Source: Microbacterium saperdae
GTDB lineage: Bacteria; Actinomycetota; Actinomycetes; Actinomycetales; Microbacteriaceae
DNA length: 64,000 bases
Direction of reading: 5' to 3'
Assembly: GCF_006716345.1 (NCBI RefSeq)
Contig: NZ_VFOX01000001.1
Span: 434,001 to 498,000, forward strand
Part shown: positions 32,419-40,468 of the stretch, one piece after another
Layout of the letters: each line of letters opens with the position of its first letter
Numbering within the stretch: position 1 is the stretch's first letter
Translations under genes and position numbers: made by a program
The notes under the pieces: model-generated
What the model saw: only the letters and a program-made list of their open reading frames with translations
What the model was told of the DNA's origin: nothing
Database searches by the model: none

Positions 32419-34159
32419 CGTCCACGCGACGGGCCTGAAGCTGCCGATCGCCTCGCGCCGCGACACGGTCCGCGGTCTTCTGGCGACCCTGCGCCGTCGC
32501 CGCGGTCTGGTGGTGCTCGCCCTGCTCACCCTCTGCGCGGGGGTCGGCGCGGCGCTGGCGGCTCCATGGATCATCGGTCGGATGGTCGACGACATCGTCG
32601 CCGGCGGGGGATCCCTGCTCGGCTCCGGGCTCGCCCTCGCCGGCTCCCTCACCCTCGGCGCTCTGCTCACCTGGGGCGGACGTGTGCTCCTCGCCCGACT
32701 CGGACAGGCGACGGTCCGCGAAGTGCGCGAATCGGCGTTCCGCACTGCGCTCGCTCAGCCGACCGCGCGGATCGAGGCGGCGGGCACCGGAGATCTCGTG
32801 GCGCGACTCTCGGGAGACGTCCGCGCGGTCGGGCAGGTCGTCGAAGAGGCGCTGCCCGCGTTCCTCACCGCGCTCTTCGGCATCGCCCTGAGCCTCGCCG
32901 GGATGGGGCTGCTGGACTGGCGGTTCGCGGTCGCGGCGCTGGTCGCGGCGCCGCTGCAGTCCTTCTCGCTCCGGTGGTTCCTGCGTCGATCCGCCCCGGT
33001 CTACCGTGCGCACCGGGTCGTCGTGGCTGAACGCAGCCAGCGGACGATCGAGGCCGTGCGGGGTGTCGACACGGTGCTGGCACTTCGCACCGAGGAGAAG
33101 CACCTGGAGCGCATCGCCGAGGCGAGCGAGGAGGGCATCGCGCTCGAAGTGCGGGCGACGCAGGTGCGCAACGACTTCAACGTGTTCCTCAACGCCGCCG
33201 AACTGCTCGGTCTCGCCGCCGTCCTGATGGTCGGCTATGTACTCGTGACCCGGGGCGACGTCGAGCTGGGAGCCGCGTCGGCGGCCGCCCTGTACTTCCT
33301 CGGGCTGTTCGGCCCGATGGGGACCTTGCTGTTCCGCATCGACGATCTGCAGGATGCCGGGGCGAGCCTCGCCCGCCTGTTCGGAGTGATCGGGATGCCC
33401 TCGCCGCAGGAGCGGGAGCATGTCGCGACGCCTCGGCGTGGGGCGATCGACGTGCACGGTCTCGGCTTCAGCCACCGACCGGCGCAGCGCGACCTCGACG
33501 CGGTGTCGCTGTCGGCCGCGCCGGGGGAGAAGATCGCGGTGGTAGGTGCCAGTGGGGCGGGCAAGACCACGCTCGCCCGCGTGCTCGCCGGGGCGCTGCC
33601 CGTGCAGGAGGGGCTCGTGCGGCACGACGGGGTCGGCATCGAGGACTGGCATCCGCACGACCTGCGCGACACCGTGGCGATGCTGAGCCAGGAACCGCAC
33701 GTGTTCGCCGGTACGGTGCGTGACGACCTGTGCCTGTTCAGCGACGCGGATGATGACCGCCTCCAGCTCGCGATCGAGCAGGTCGGCGCCGGCTGGATTC
33801 TGCGCCTGCCCGACGGTCTCGACACTGTGATCGGCGAGGCGGGGCATCCGCTCACTCCGGGGCAGGCGCAGCATCTGGCCCTCGTGCGGGTCGCCCTGTC
33901 GGAGGCATCGGTCGTGATCCTCGACGAGGCCACGGCCGAAGCCGGGTCGGTAGACGCCGCGTTGCTCGACGGGGCGGCGCTCGCCGCGATCGGTGCGCGG
34001 ACGGGTGTCGTGATCGCCCACCGGCTGAGCCAGGCCGTCACGGCGGACCGGATCCTCGTGATGCGCGACGGCCGGGTCGTGCAGTCCGGCACGCACGAAG
34101 GACTCGCCGCGATGCCGGGGCCGTATGCCGAGCTGTGGGCCGCCTGGACCAGGTGGTGA
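32411..34159 (+). CDS. ABC half-transporter, catalytic partner subunit, 582 aa
   Basis: GTG 32411 follows GGGAGG and overlaps the upstream gene by eight bases. About six helices, then an ATPase domain with intact Walker A GASGAGKTT (379-387), Walker B VVILDEATAE (Asp505, Glu506) and H-loop VVIAHRLSQ. Its signature is non-canonical: LTPGQAQ (481-487) replaces LSGGQ. With the preceding subunit, its Walker motifs and the partner's LSGGQ would form one good site while the other is dead, as in asymmetric heterodimeric exporters. Last gene of the iron operon, converging on a TetR gene across a palindromic repeat. Confidence 0.92.
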   Translation: MTDVHATGLKLPIASRRDTVRGLLATLRRRRGLVVLALLTLCAGVGAALAAPWIIGRMVDDIVAGGGSLLGSGLALAGSLTLGALLTWGGRVLLARLGQATVREVRESAFRTALAQPTARIEAAGTGDLVARLSGDVRAVGQVVEEALPAFLTALFGIALSLAGMGLLDWRFAVAALVAAPLQSFSLRWFLRRSAPVYRAHRVVVAERSQRTIEAVRGVDTVLALRTEEKHLERIAEASEEGIALEVRATQVRNDFNVFLNAAELLGLAAVLMVGYVLVTRGDVELGAASAAALYFLGLFGPMGTLLFRIDDLQDAGASLARLFGVIGMPSPQEREHVATPRRGAIDVHGLGFSHRPAQRDLDAVSLSAAPGEKIAVVGASGAGKTTLARVLAGALPVQEGLVRHDGVGIEDWHPHDLRDTVAMLSQEPHVFAGTVRDDLCLFSDADDDRLQLAIEQVGAGWILRLPDGLDTVIGEAGHPLTPGQAQHLALVRVALSEASVVILDEATAEAGSVDAALLDGAALAAIGARTGVVIAHRLSQAVTADRILVMRDGRVVQSGTHEGLAAMPGPYAELWAAWTRW

Positions 34160-34193
34160 GCGGCGGTCGCGGTTGATGGAGTCGTCGCCGGCT

Positions 34194-34271
34194 GACGGAT
34201 CGCGGAGTTCGTGACGGATCGCGGCGTGCGTGACGGGAATCCCTCCGTAGAGTGTCACCGCCTCCGTGATC
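34194..34271. repeat. Imperfect palindromic repeat, family B copy 2
   Basis: GACGGATCGCGGAG (34194-34207) pairs with CTCCGTGATC (34262-34271), and the inner 13-mer TGACGGATCGCGG is also directly repeated at 34193 and 34212. The right half is closely similar to 19132-19168. It lies between convergent genes and may also act as a bidirectional terminator. Confidence 0.7.
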
Positions 34272-34295
34272 TCTCGCCTCGTCGCGCCTCCGGTT

Positions 34296-34820
34296 TCAGC
34301 GTGTCAGCCCGGCGATGAGGCGCTGCAGCCCGTAGTCGAAGGCGCGGTCGACGTCGCCGCCGAGACGGAAGGCACCGGAGAGCTCCATCTGCAGGAACCC
34401 GGTCGCCCACGCCGTGAAGAGGCGCGCGGCATCGAGCGCCTCCTCTTCGCCGACCAGAGCGGATGCCGCGCGGATGAGCGGTGCCGCCGAGCGTTCGAGG
34501 GCATCGTGCGGGGAGGCCGCCGTGAACATGATCCGGAAGCCTTCCGGATGGTCCTGCGCGAAGGACCGGTAGGTGTGCGCCAGGTCGGTGAGGTCATCGC
34601 CCGCCGCCTCGAGCCGGGCGGTGAGTGCGTCGATGGATGCCGTGGCGACGGCGGCATGCAGGGCATCGCGGTCGCGCACGCGCTTGTACAGCGAGGGTGC
34701 GCGCACGCCGACGCGGTCGGCTACCGCCTGCATCGTGAGTCCGGCGGGGCCGGTGGCCTCGAGGATCTCGCGCCCTGCCGCGACGATCGCTGCGGTGGAT
34801 GTGCGTTCGGGTGTCGGCAT
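34296..34820 (-). CDS. TetR-family transcriptional regulator, 174 aa
   Basis: HTH in TSTAAIVAAGREILEATGPAGLTMQAVADRVGVRAPSLYKRVRDRDALHAAV, C-terminal WHG-type domain (YRSFAQDHPEGFRIMFTAASPHDALERSAAPL, then WATGFLQMELSGAFRLGGDVDRAFDYGLQRLI). ATG 34820 has GAGGA nine bases upstream. A possible start at 34847 would lie within an operator palindrome, so it is rejected. Divergent from a metallo-beta-lactamase-fold hydrolase, with two perfect palindromes between them, so it most likely represses itself and that gene. Confidence 0.92.
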   Translation of the reverse strand: MPTPERTSTAAIVAAGREILEATGPAGLTMQAVADRVGVRAPSLYKRVRDRDALHAAVATASIDALTARLEAAGDDLTDLAHTYRSFAQDHPEGFRIMFTAASPHDALERSAAPLIRAASALVGEEEALDAARLFTAWATGFLQMELSGAFRLGGDVDRAFDYGLQRLIAGLTR

Positions 34821-34835
34821 GCGGTGCTCCTCGAA

Positions 34836-34873
34836 GGCTATTGACAATAGCCATGATAGCTACGTAACGTAGC
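34836..34873. promoter_or_regulatory. Twin palindromic operators between TetR and metallo-hydrolase genes
   Basis: GGCTATTGACAATAGCC (34836-34852) is a 7-bp perfect inverted repeat around GAC, and GCTACGTAACGTAGC (34859-34873) a 7-bp perfect repeat around one base. Centres are 22 bp apart, two helical turns, so two TetR dimers could bind the same face. Confidence 0.75.
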
Positions 34874-34901
34874 CATCGCAATCATCCTGAGAGGATCCGC
34901 C

Positions 34902-35612
34902 ATGAAGCTCGCACCGCATCTGCACCGGCTCGGCAACGACATCGTTGCCTCCTACCTGGTCGACCTGCCGGACGGCATCACCCTGATCGACGCCGGCCTG
35001 CCGGGTCACTGGCACGATCTGCAGCGCGAGCTCGAGGAGATCGGACGTCCGCTGTCCGACATCCGTGGACTCGTGTTGACCCACGGCGACGGCGACCATA
35101 TCGGCTTCGCGGAGCGCCTGCGCAAAGAGGCCGGGGTCCCGGTGTTCATCCACGCCGCGGACGCCCATCGGGTGCGCACAGGGGAGAAGCCCAAGACCCC
35201 GATGGGACCCGCGCGCCTGGGCCCGACGCTCGGCTTCTTCGCCTACGGCATCCGCAAGAACGCCCTGCGCACCCACCACGTGACCTCGGTGACGGAGGTG
35301 ACGGACGGGACCGTGCTCGATCTGCCCGGAGCGCCGGTCGTGATCGGGATGCCTGGCCACTCCCCGGGAAGCATCGCGGTGCACGTGCCCGCCGCCGACG
35401 CGGTGTTCGTGGGTGACGCGCTCACCACGCGGCATGTGCTCACCGGACGGACCGGAGCACAGCCCGCGCCGTTCACGGACGAACCGGACGAGGCGCTGGC
35501 ATCGCTCGACCGGTTGGCCGGAGTATCGGCATCGTGGGTGCTGCCAGGGCACGGGGCGCCCTGGCACGGATCACCCGCCGACATCGCCGCGGCCGTGCGC
35601 GCGGCGGGCTGA
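34902..35612 (+). CDS. Metallo-beta-lactamase-fold hydrolase, 236 aa
   Basis: MBL-fold protein with LIDAGLPG, metal motif LTHGDGDHIGFAERL, later ligands in GMPGHSPGSIAVHVP and VFVGDALTTRHVL, and the C-terminal LPGHGAPWHGSP. In the HxHxDH motif the second His is Asp (HGDGDH), a variant of this subfamily that could change metal occupancy. Substrate unknown; relatives hydrolyse thioesters, lactones or similar compounds. Controlled by the divergent TetR gene through twin operators. GAGAGGA precedes ATG 34902. A lactone- or ester-type antimicrobial or signal is one guess for an inducer, without direct support. Confidence 0.9.
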   Translation: MKLAPHLHRLGNDIVASYLVDLPDGITLIDAGLPGHWHDLQRELEEIGRPLSDIRGLVLTHGDGDHIGFAERLRKEAGVPVFIHAADAHRVRTGEKPKTPMGPARLGPTLGFFAYGIRKNALRTHHVTSVTEVTDGTVLDLPGAPVVIGMPGHSPGSIAVHVPAADAVFVGDALTTRHVLTGRTGAQPAPFTDEPDEALASLDRLAGVSASWVLPGHGAPWHGSPADIAAAVRAAG

Positions 35613-35626
35613 GCGGAGTACGCCGC

Positions 35627-36220
35627 TCAGCGGGTGGCGAGCACCGTCGCCGAGTCGCTGATCGTGATCTGCGGCGGGTAGAGGCCCATGACCTGCATGG
35701 CTGCCGCATGGTTCTCCGCCGTCGACCCCGCGCACGCATCCGTGGCGACGGTCACGTGCGCGCCGGCATCCGCGGCCGCCAGGGCGGTCGAGATCACGCA
35801 GCAGTCGGTGGAGACCCCGGTGAGCACGACGTGCGCGCCGCGTCCGACGATCGCCTCGATCTCGGCACCCCACTTGCCGAAGGTCGGCAGGTCCAGTGTC
35901 GGATGCTCGGACAGCTCTGCGGCCTCGGGCACGAGGGCGAACAGCGCGTCGCTCGGCGGCTGGTCGGCGAAGGGCCAGGCGGCGAAGTAGTCACCCCACG
36001 AGGTCGAGCGGTCGGCGGTCGGCATCCAGCGCGTCACGAGCACGCGCTGGCCGAAGGATGCCGCCAGCTCCCGGATGCGCGGCATCGCCTCGGCGAAGAA
36101 TGGAGAGCCCCACGCGGAGTCGGGCGACGCGAAGATCGCCTGCGGGTCGATCACGATCAGCCAGGCGGCATCCGGCGCCTGCTCTTCTCGGATCCCCGAA
36201 CTCGTCGAAGGAACCGTCAC
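35627..36220 (-). CDS. Isochorismatase-like cysteine hydrolase, 197 aa
   Basis: Cysteine hydrolase fold with catalytic triad candidates Asp in LIVIDPQAIFAS, Lys in LPTFGKWGAE and Cys in LTGVSTDCCVISTALAAADAG. Family members hydrolyse nicotinamide, ureidoacrylate, N-carbamoyl compounds or isochorismate. GTG 36220 overlaps the stop of an NCS1 permease (GTGA), so it likely acts on the imported compound, for example a nicotinamide-, pyrimidine- or hydantoin-like amide. The exact substrate cannot be assigned. A far longer frame upstream on this strand is a shadow of the permease gene. Confidence 0.9.
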   Translation of the reverse strand: MTVPSTSSGIREEQAPDAAWLIVIDPQAIFASPDSAWGSPFFAEAMPRIRELAASFGQRVLVTRWMPTADRSTSWGDYFAAWPFADQPPSDALFALVPEAAELSEHPTLDLPTFGKWGAEIEAIVGRGAHVVLTGVSTDCCVISTALAAADAGAHVTVATDACAGSTAENHAAAMQVMGLYPPQITISDSATVLATR

Positions 36221-37659
36221 GCCCGCTCCTGCCGACGGATCTTCCCCGCCCGGGCGAAGTAGGTCACGAGGAACGACAGCACGAGTGCGAAGAAGACGCC
36301 GAGGTTCGCGTAGGCCCATTCGCCGTCCTTGCCGCCGATCAGGAACAGCAGGTAGCCCTGCCAGTTGTTCCACGCCGCATCCTCGGCGAAGTTGTTCACG
36401 ACCAGGCCCCAGCCGATCACGCTGGTGATGACCATGGTGCCGATCGAGGTCCAGTCCCAGGCGCCGTAGCGGCCGTTGGCGTCGAACAGCGCGTCGTCGT
36501 CGTAGTCCTTCTTGCGGCGCAGGATGTCGGCGATCAGGATGCCGGCCCACGACGCGAGCGGGACGCCGAGGGTGATCAGGAAGCTCTGGAACGGGCCGAG
36601 GAAGTCCGTCGCGAAGAACACGACGAAGATCGTGCCGATCGTGAGGATGACGCCGTCGATCGCGGCCGCGGAGGGCCGGGGGATGCGGATGCCGAGGCTG
36701 AGCAGCGTCAGGCCCGAGGAGTAGATGCCCAGAACCGCGCCGGAGACCAGTGCGAGCACGGCGGTCAGCAGGAAGGGCACGAGCACCCACACCGGCAGGA
36801 TGGTCGCGAGGGCACCGACAGGGTCGGCCTGCACCGCGTTGAAGAGGTCTTCGTTGGAGCCGGCGAGCAGCAGACCGAACACGACCAGGATGATCGGGGC
36901 GACCGACCCGCCGATCGTGTTCCACGCGACGATCGCTCCGTCGGACGCGGTGCGCTTCTGGTAGCGGGACCAGTCGGCGGCGATGTTGATCCACCCGAGA
37001 CCGAAGCCGGTCATCACCATGACGAGGGCGCCGATGACCTGACCGATGCCGCCGTTCGGCCGTGCCAGGACGGCCGCGATGTCGATGCTCGGCGCGGCGA
37101 GGATGATGTACAGCACCGTGACGACACCGGTGACCCAGGTGAGCACCGACTGCAGCTTCATGATCGTGTGATATCCGAGCACGGAGGCCGCGACGATGAG
37201 GGCCGCGACGATCACGGTTGCGATGATCTTCAGGGCGATGCTGTCTCCGTCGCCGCCGAGCTGCGTGATGACGGTCGCGGTGGCGAGCACGGCGAGGATC
37301 GCGAGGAAGGTCTCCCATCCGATCGAGGTCAGCCAGGAGACGATGCCCGGCACTTTCTGCCCGTGCACGCCGAATGCGGCGCGCGACAGGACCATGGTCG
37401 GTGCGGAACCGCGTTTGCCGGCGATGGCGATCAGTCCGCACAGCAGGAACGACACCACGATGCCGATGACGGACACGATGGTCGCCTGCCAGAACGAGAT
37501 GCCGAAGCCCAGCACGAAGGACCCGTACGACATGCCGAACACCGACACGTTCGCCGCGAACCACGGCCAGAAGAGGTCGCGCGGCTTCGCGGTGCGGTCG
37601 GATTCAGGGATGATCTCGATGCCGACGCGCTCGATCAGAGCCGGCTTGATGTCCGTCAT
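36217..37659 (-). CDS. NCS1-family nucleobase/cytosine-type permease, 480 aa
   Basis: About twelve membrane segments. Conserved features include DLFWPWFAANVSVFGMSYGSF near the N-terminus, AAFGVHGQKVPGIVSWLTSIGWE, and GFGLGWINIAADWSRYQKR in the middle, matching cation-coupled symporters for cytosine, purines, hydantoins or related rings. It is translationally coupled to a cysteine hydrolase, giving an uptake-plus-hydrolysis pair. No regulator is adjacent. The 159-bp upstream gap shows no recognisable element. Confidence 0.92.
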   Translation of the reverse strand: MTDIKPALIERVGIEIIPESDRTAKPRDLFWPWFAANVSVFGMSYGSFVLGFGISFWQATIVSVIGIVVSFLLCGLIAIAGKRGSAPTMVLSRAAFGVHGQKVPGIVSWLTSIGWETFLAILAVLATATVITQLGGDGDSIALKIIATVIVAALIVAASVLGYHTIMKLQSVLTWVTGVVTVLYIILAAPSIDIAAVLARPNGGIGQVIGALVMVMTGFGLGWINIAADWSRYQKRTASDGAIVAWNTIGGSVAPIILVVFGLLLAGSNEDLFNAVQADPVGALATILPVWVLVPFLLTAVLALVSGAVLGIYSSGLTLLSLGIRIPRPSAAAIDGVILTIGTIFVVFFATDFLGPFQSFLITLGVPLASWAGILIADILRRKKDYDDDALFDANGRYGAWDWTSIGTMVITSVIGWGLVVNNFAEDAAWNNWQGYLLFLIGGKDGEWAYANLGVFFALVLSFLVTYFARAGKIRRQERA

Positions 37660-37818
37660 GGCAACATCCTGGCACTGCCGGGGGCCTCTGCGGCGCGTGA
37701 GGCGCCAGAAATCACCGGTGGATCGTGGGCAGTGTCGGCGTGCGGTCCGGTGCTTCGGTCGGAGCCGCCCGGGCTCCCACTCCGGTTGCTCGCCTCCGCT
37801 GCCCGTGTGCGTTGCGGG

Positions 37819-39102
37819 TCAGCCTGCGAAGAACGCCTGTGCCGTGCGGGTCAGGTCGTGCAGGTCGGAGACACCGGCGAGCTCCCGTGCGGAGTGCATC
37901 GAGAGGATCGGGATGCCCACGTCGACCGTGCGGATGCCGAGACGCGTGGCCGTGATCGGGCCGATCGTCGATCCGCACGGGACCGCGTTGTTCGACACGA
38001 ACTCCTGCGTGCGCACCCCGGCGCGCTCGCACCATGCCTGCCAGGACGCGCTGCCGACGGCATCCGTCGCGTAGCGCTGGTTGGCGTTGAGCTTGAGGAT
38101 GGGTCCGGAGCCGAGCACCGGCTGGACGACCGGGTCGTGCTTGGCGACATAGTTGGGGTGCACCGAGTGCCCGACGTCGCTGGAGAGGCACCACGACGAG
38201 GCATAGGCCTGGCGTCGTGCGGAGGAGTCGGCGCCGAGCTCGGCGTAGACGCGCTCGAGGACGTCTTCGAGGAACGGGCCAGCGGCGCCCGAGCGGGATG
38301 CCGACCCGAGCTCTTCGTGATCGAAGGCGGCGAGCACGGCGATCGGAGCCCCGGCGGCCGGGTCGTACGTCTCGAGGGCGACGAGTCCGGCGTGCACAGA
38401 AGCGAGGTCATCGAGTCGCCCTGCGGCGAAGAACGCGTCGTCCTTGCCGAACACGGCGCCGCGTGCCGTGTCGGCGATCAGGACGTCGTAGCCGCGGATA
38501 TCGGATGCCGCGACGTCGGCCGAGCGTGCGAGCTCGGCGAGGATGTCGGCCTGGGTCGGATCCCCGAGGCCCCACACGGGCTGCGTCTCGACCTGCTTGT
38601 CGAGCGCGAGCCCGGAGTTCGCGGAGCGGTCGAGATGGATCGCGAGCTGAGGCAGTCGCAGCAGCGCCCCGGTGGCGGCGAGCACGACCCGGCCGTCGGC
38701 GAGGGCCAGGCGTCCGGCGAGGCGCAGCTCCCGGTCGAGCCAGGAGTTCAGCAGCGGGCCGCCGTACACTTCGACGGCTGCCTGCAGCCATCCACGTGTT
38801 CCGGTCGTGGGCTGCGGCTTGAGCTTGAAACCGGGGGAGTCGGTGTGTGCGCCGAAGATCTGCGCGGGCGCGGTCGCGGCGGCGTCGGTGGGGACGACCC
38901 AGGCGATCGCCGCACCATCGCGCACGACCACGTAACGTCCGCCGGGCTGAGACGGCCAGGCATCCTCCTCGTTCAGACGCGTGAAGCCGATGGCTTCGAG
39001 GCGGCGAGCGACCTCGGCAGCGGCGTGGTAGCTCGACGGCGAGGCGGCGATGAAGTCGGCGAGATCCTCGGCGTGAGAGAGGGCGACCGGGGTGACGGGC
39101 AT
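37819..39102 (-). CDS. apeB: M18-family aminopeptidase, 427 aa
   Basis: Zinc aminopeptidase of the aspartyl-aminopeptidase family. Ligand-bearing motifs are FGAHTDSPGFKLKP (His and first bridging region), AGRLDDLASVHAGL (bridging Asp), AFDHEELGS (catalytic and metal Glu) and IPILSMHSARELAG (terminal His). CLSSDVGHSVHPNY is also characteristic. Cytosolic, tetrahedral dodecamer in relatives, and involved in peptide turnover. AGGAAGG precedes ATG 39102. A single-gene unit, divergent from the riboswitch-controlled exporter. Confidence 0.95.
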   Translation of the reverse strand: MPVTPVALSHAEDLADFIAASPSSYHAAAEVARRLEAIGFTRLNEEDAWPSQPGGRYVVVRDGAAIAWVVPTDAAATAPAQIFGAHTDSPGFKLKPQPTTGTRGWLQAAVEVYGGPLLNSWLDRELRLAGRLALADGRVVLAATGALLRLPQLAIHLDRSANSGLALDKQVETQPVWGLGDPTQADILAELARSADVAASDIRGYDVLIADTARGAVFGKDDAFFAAGRLDDLASVHAGLVALETYDPAAGAPIAVLAAFDHEELGSASRSGAAGPFLEDVLERVYAELGADSSARRQAYASSWCLSSDVGHSVHPNYVAKHDPVVQPVLGSGPILKLNANQRYATDAVGSASWQAWCERAGVRTQEFVSNNAVPCGSTIGPITATRLGIRTVDVGIPILSMHSARELAGVSDLHDLTRTAQAFFAG

Positions 39103-39250
39103 GTTGTGCCTTCCTGAAGACGGGCGTGCTTCGAGCGTAGTCGCGGTGGCGACGTGGTCCTCGCCCGCGGCGCTTCGAGGGGGCCCACCGGGGTCGAGAG
39201 GTGCGTTGTTTGCCGGCCGTTCATCCGGTGGGGTTAACGTGAACGCGATA

Positions 39251-39384
39251 GCGCCTAGGGTTCCGGGGTTCGCGCCCGTCTGGTCCGAGCGGCGCCACGG
39301 TTCCCCTCCGCAGGGGAGCCGTCATCTGACAGGACAAAAGCCCGGAGGACCCTGTTCGTCGCGCCCGCGCCGGACGGAAGGGTC
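39251..39384 (+). promoter_or_regulatory. ykkC-type riboswitch (guanidine-I-like) controlling the EamA exporter
   Basis: The leader carries the ykkC-yxkD motif set in order: CTAGGGTTCCG, CTGGTCCGAG and AGGACAAAAGCCCGGAGGA. P1 is GCGCC (39251-39255) with GGCGC (39291-39295). A strong hairpin at 39298-39321 follows (CGGTTCCCCT/AGGGGAGCCG). Downstream, GACCCT (39348-39353) can pair with AGGGTC (39379-39384), which covers the ribosome site GAAGGG before ATG 39390, giving a translational switch. Whether the ligand is guanidine or that of another ykkC subtype is not decided. Confidence 0.8.
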
Positions 39385-39389
39385 TCGTC

Positions 39390-40259
39390 ATGTCCCCCCT
39401 CGCCTTCTTGCTGGTGATCGGCGCCGCCGTGTCGCACGCTGCGTGGAACATCGTCGCCCACGGGGTCAGTCGTGCAGGCGCACCATTCCTGTGGTGGGGT
39501 GCCGTCGGCAGCACCGTGGTGTGGATGGGAGCCGTCCCTTTCACCGGAGGTCTCGGGACGGACGACCTCGGATCCTTCGCACTCGGAGTGAGCGTCTCGG
39601 CGCTGTTGCACGTCGGATACATGGCAGTGCTGCAGCGCGGGTATCAGGAGGGGAACCTCTCGACCGTCTACGCCACCGCTCGCGGCACCGGCCCCTTCCT
39701 GTCGGTCATCATCGCGATGGTCGTGCTGGGGGAGCGGCCCTCGCCGCTCGCGCTCGTCGGCGTCGCCGCGGTGATCGCTGGCGTGGTCGCGATCGGATTT
39801 GTCGACCGTGGGCGCGGTGTGGCCGGCGTGCGACGCGGGGTCGACCTCGGACTCGTCTTCGGGTTGCTGACCGGTGTGATGATCGCGATCTACACGATCT
39901 GGGATGCGCATGTCATCCGCACGTGGAACCTGTCCCCGGTCGCCTTCATGGTCGGCACGACGCTGCTGCAGGTGCCCTTCTACTCGGTGGCGGTGCGTCG
40001 CCGATGGCAGGCGGTCTGGGCGTTGGGGCGCGCGCAGTGGCGTCGCATCGTCGCTTTCGGGGTCCTCTCTCCGCTGTCGTACATCCTCGTGCTGACGGCG
40101 ATCCAGATCGCACCGGTCGCGCTCGTGGCGCCGCTGCGTGAGGTGAGCGTCGTGCTCGTGAGCTTGTTCGGGGTGTTCGTGCTGCGGGAGTCGCGGCCGG
40201 GATGGCGGATCGCGGCGTCGCTCGTCGTGGTCGGGGGGATCGTGCTGCTGGCGGTGTGA
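39390..40259 (+). CDS. EamA/DMT-family transporter, 289 aa
   Basis: Ten-helix drug/metabolite transporter made of two EamA repeats (LVIGAAVSHAAWNIVAHGVSRAGAPFLWWGAV and FGLLTGVMIAIYTIWDAHVIRTW). The repeat ends carry the conserved ARGTGPFLSVIIAMVVLGERPSPL and PLREVSVVLVSLFGVFVLRES. It is probably an exporter driven by proton exchange. It stands alone downstream of a ykkC-type riboswitch, so it is likely a guanidine-related or cationic-metabolite efflux system, although it is not the small SMR-type guanidine exporter usually found with that RNA. Ligand link is inference. Confidence 0.92.
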   Translation: MSPLAFLLVIGAAVSHAAWNIVAHGVSRAGAPFLWWGAVGSTVVWMGAVPFTGGLGTDDLGSFALGVSVSALLHVGYMAVLQRGYQEGNLSTVYATARGTGPFLSVIIAMVVLGERPSPLALVGVAAVIAGVVAIGFVDRGRGVAGVRRGVDLGLVFGLLTGVMIAIYTIWDAHVIRTWNLSPVAFMVGTTLLQVPFYSVAVRRRWQAVWALGRAQWRRIVAFGVLSPLSYILVLTAIQIAPVALVAPLREVSVVLVSLFGVFVLRESRPGWRIAASLVVVGGIVLLAV

Positions 40260-40468
40260 GGCGGGAAGAGGGCGCTGTCTCGAGGTGCATGCAGACGACT
40301 GTGGACCCTTCTCGCGGGGCGCATGTCCGCGTTCGTCCGGAATCTTCGATGCCTGTGGAGAAGTCCGTCTCGCATACCTCCGTGGAGGGGAAGCGCGCGG
40401 AGAGTATGCTGGAATATTGCTCTTGACCTGGGGTAAACAGTCGGCCAATGTCGGTGGCCCCGAGTTGA

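Noticed and set aside
34820..34847. Upstream start (MSIAFEEH...) for the TetR gene
   Set aside because: It would place the start codon inside the first operator palindrome, while ATG 34820 has a good GAGGA ribosome site.
35896..39117. A 1073-codon plus-strand open frame
   Set aside because: It runs antisense to the cysteine hydrolase, NCS1 permease and M18 aminopeptidase genes, whose families and motifs are clear. High GC removes stops from shadow frames.
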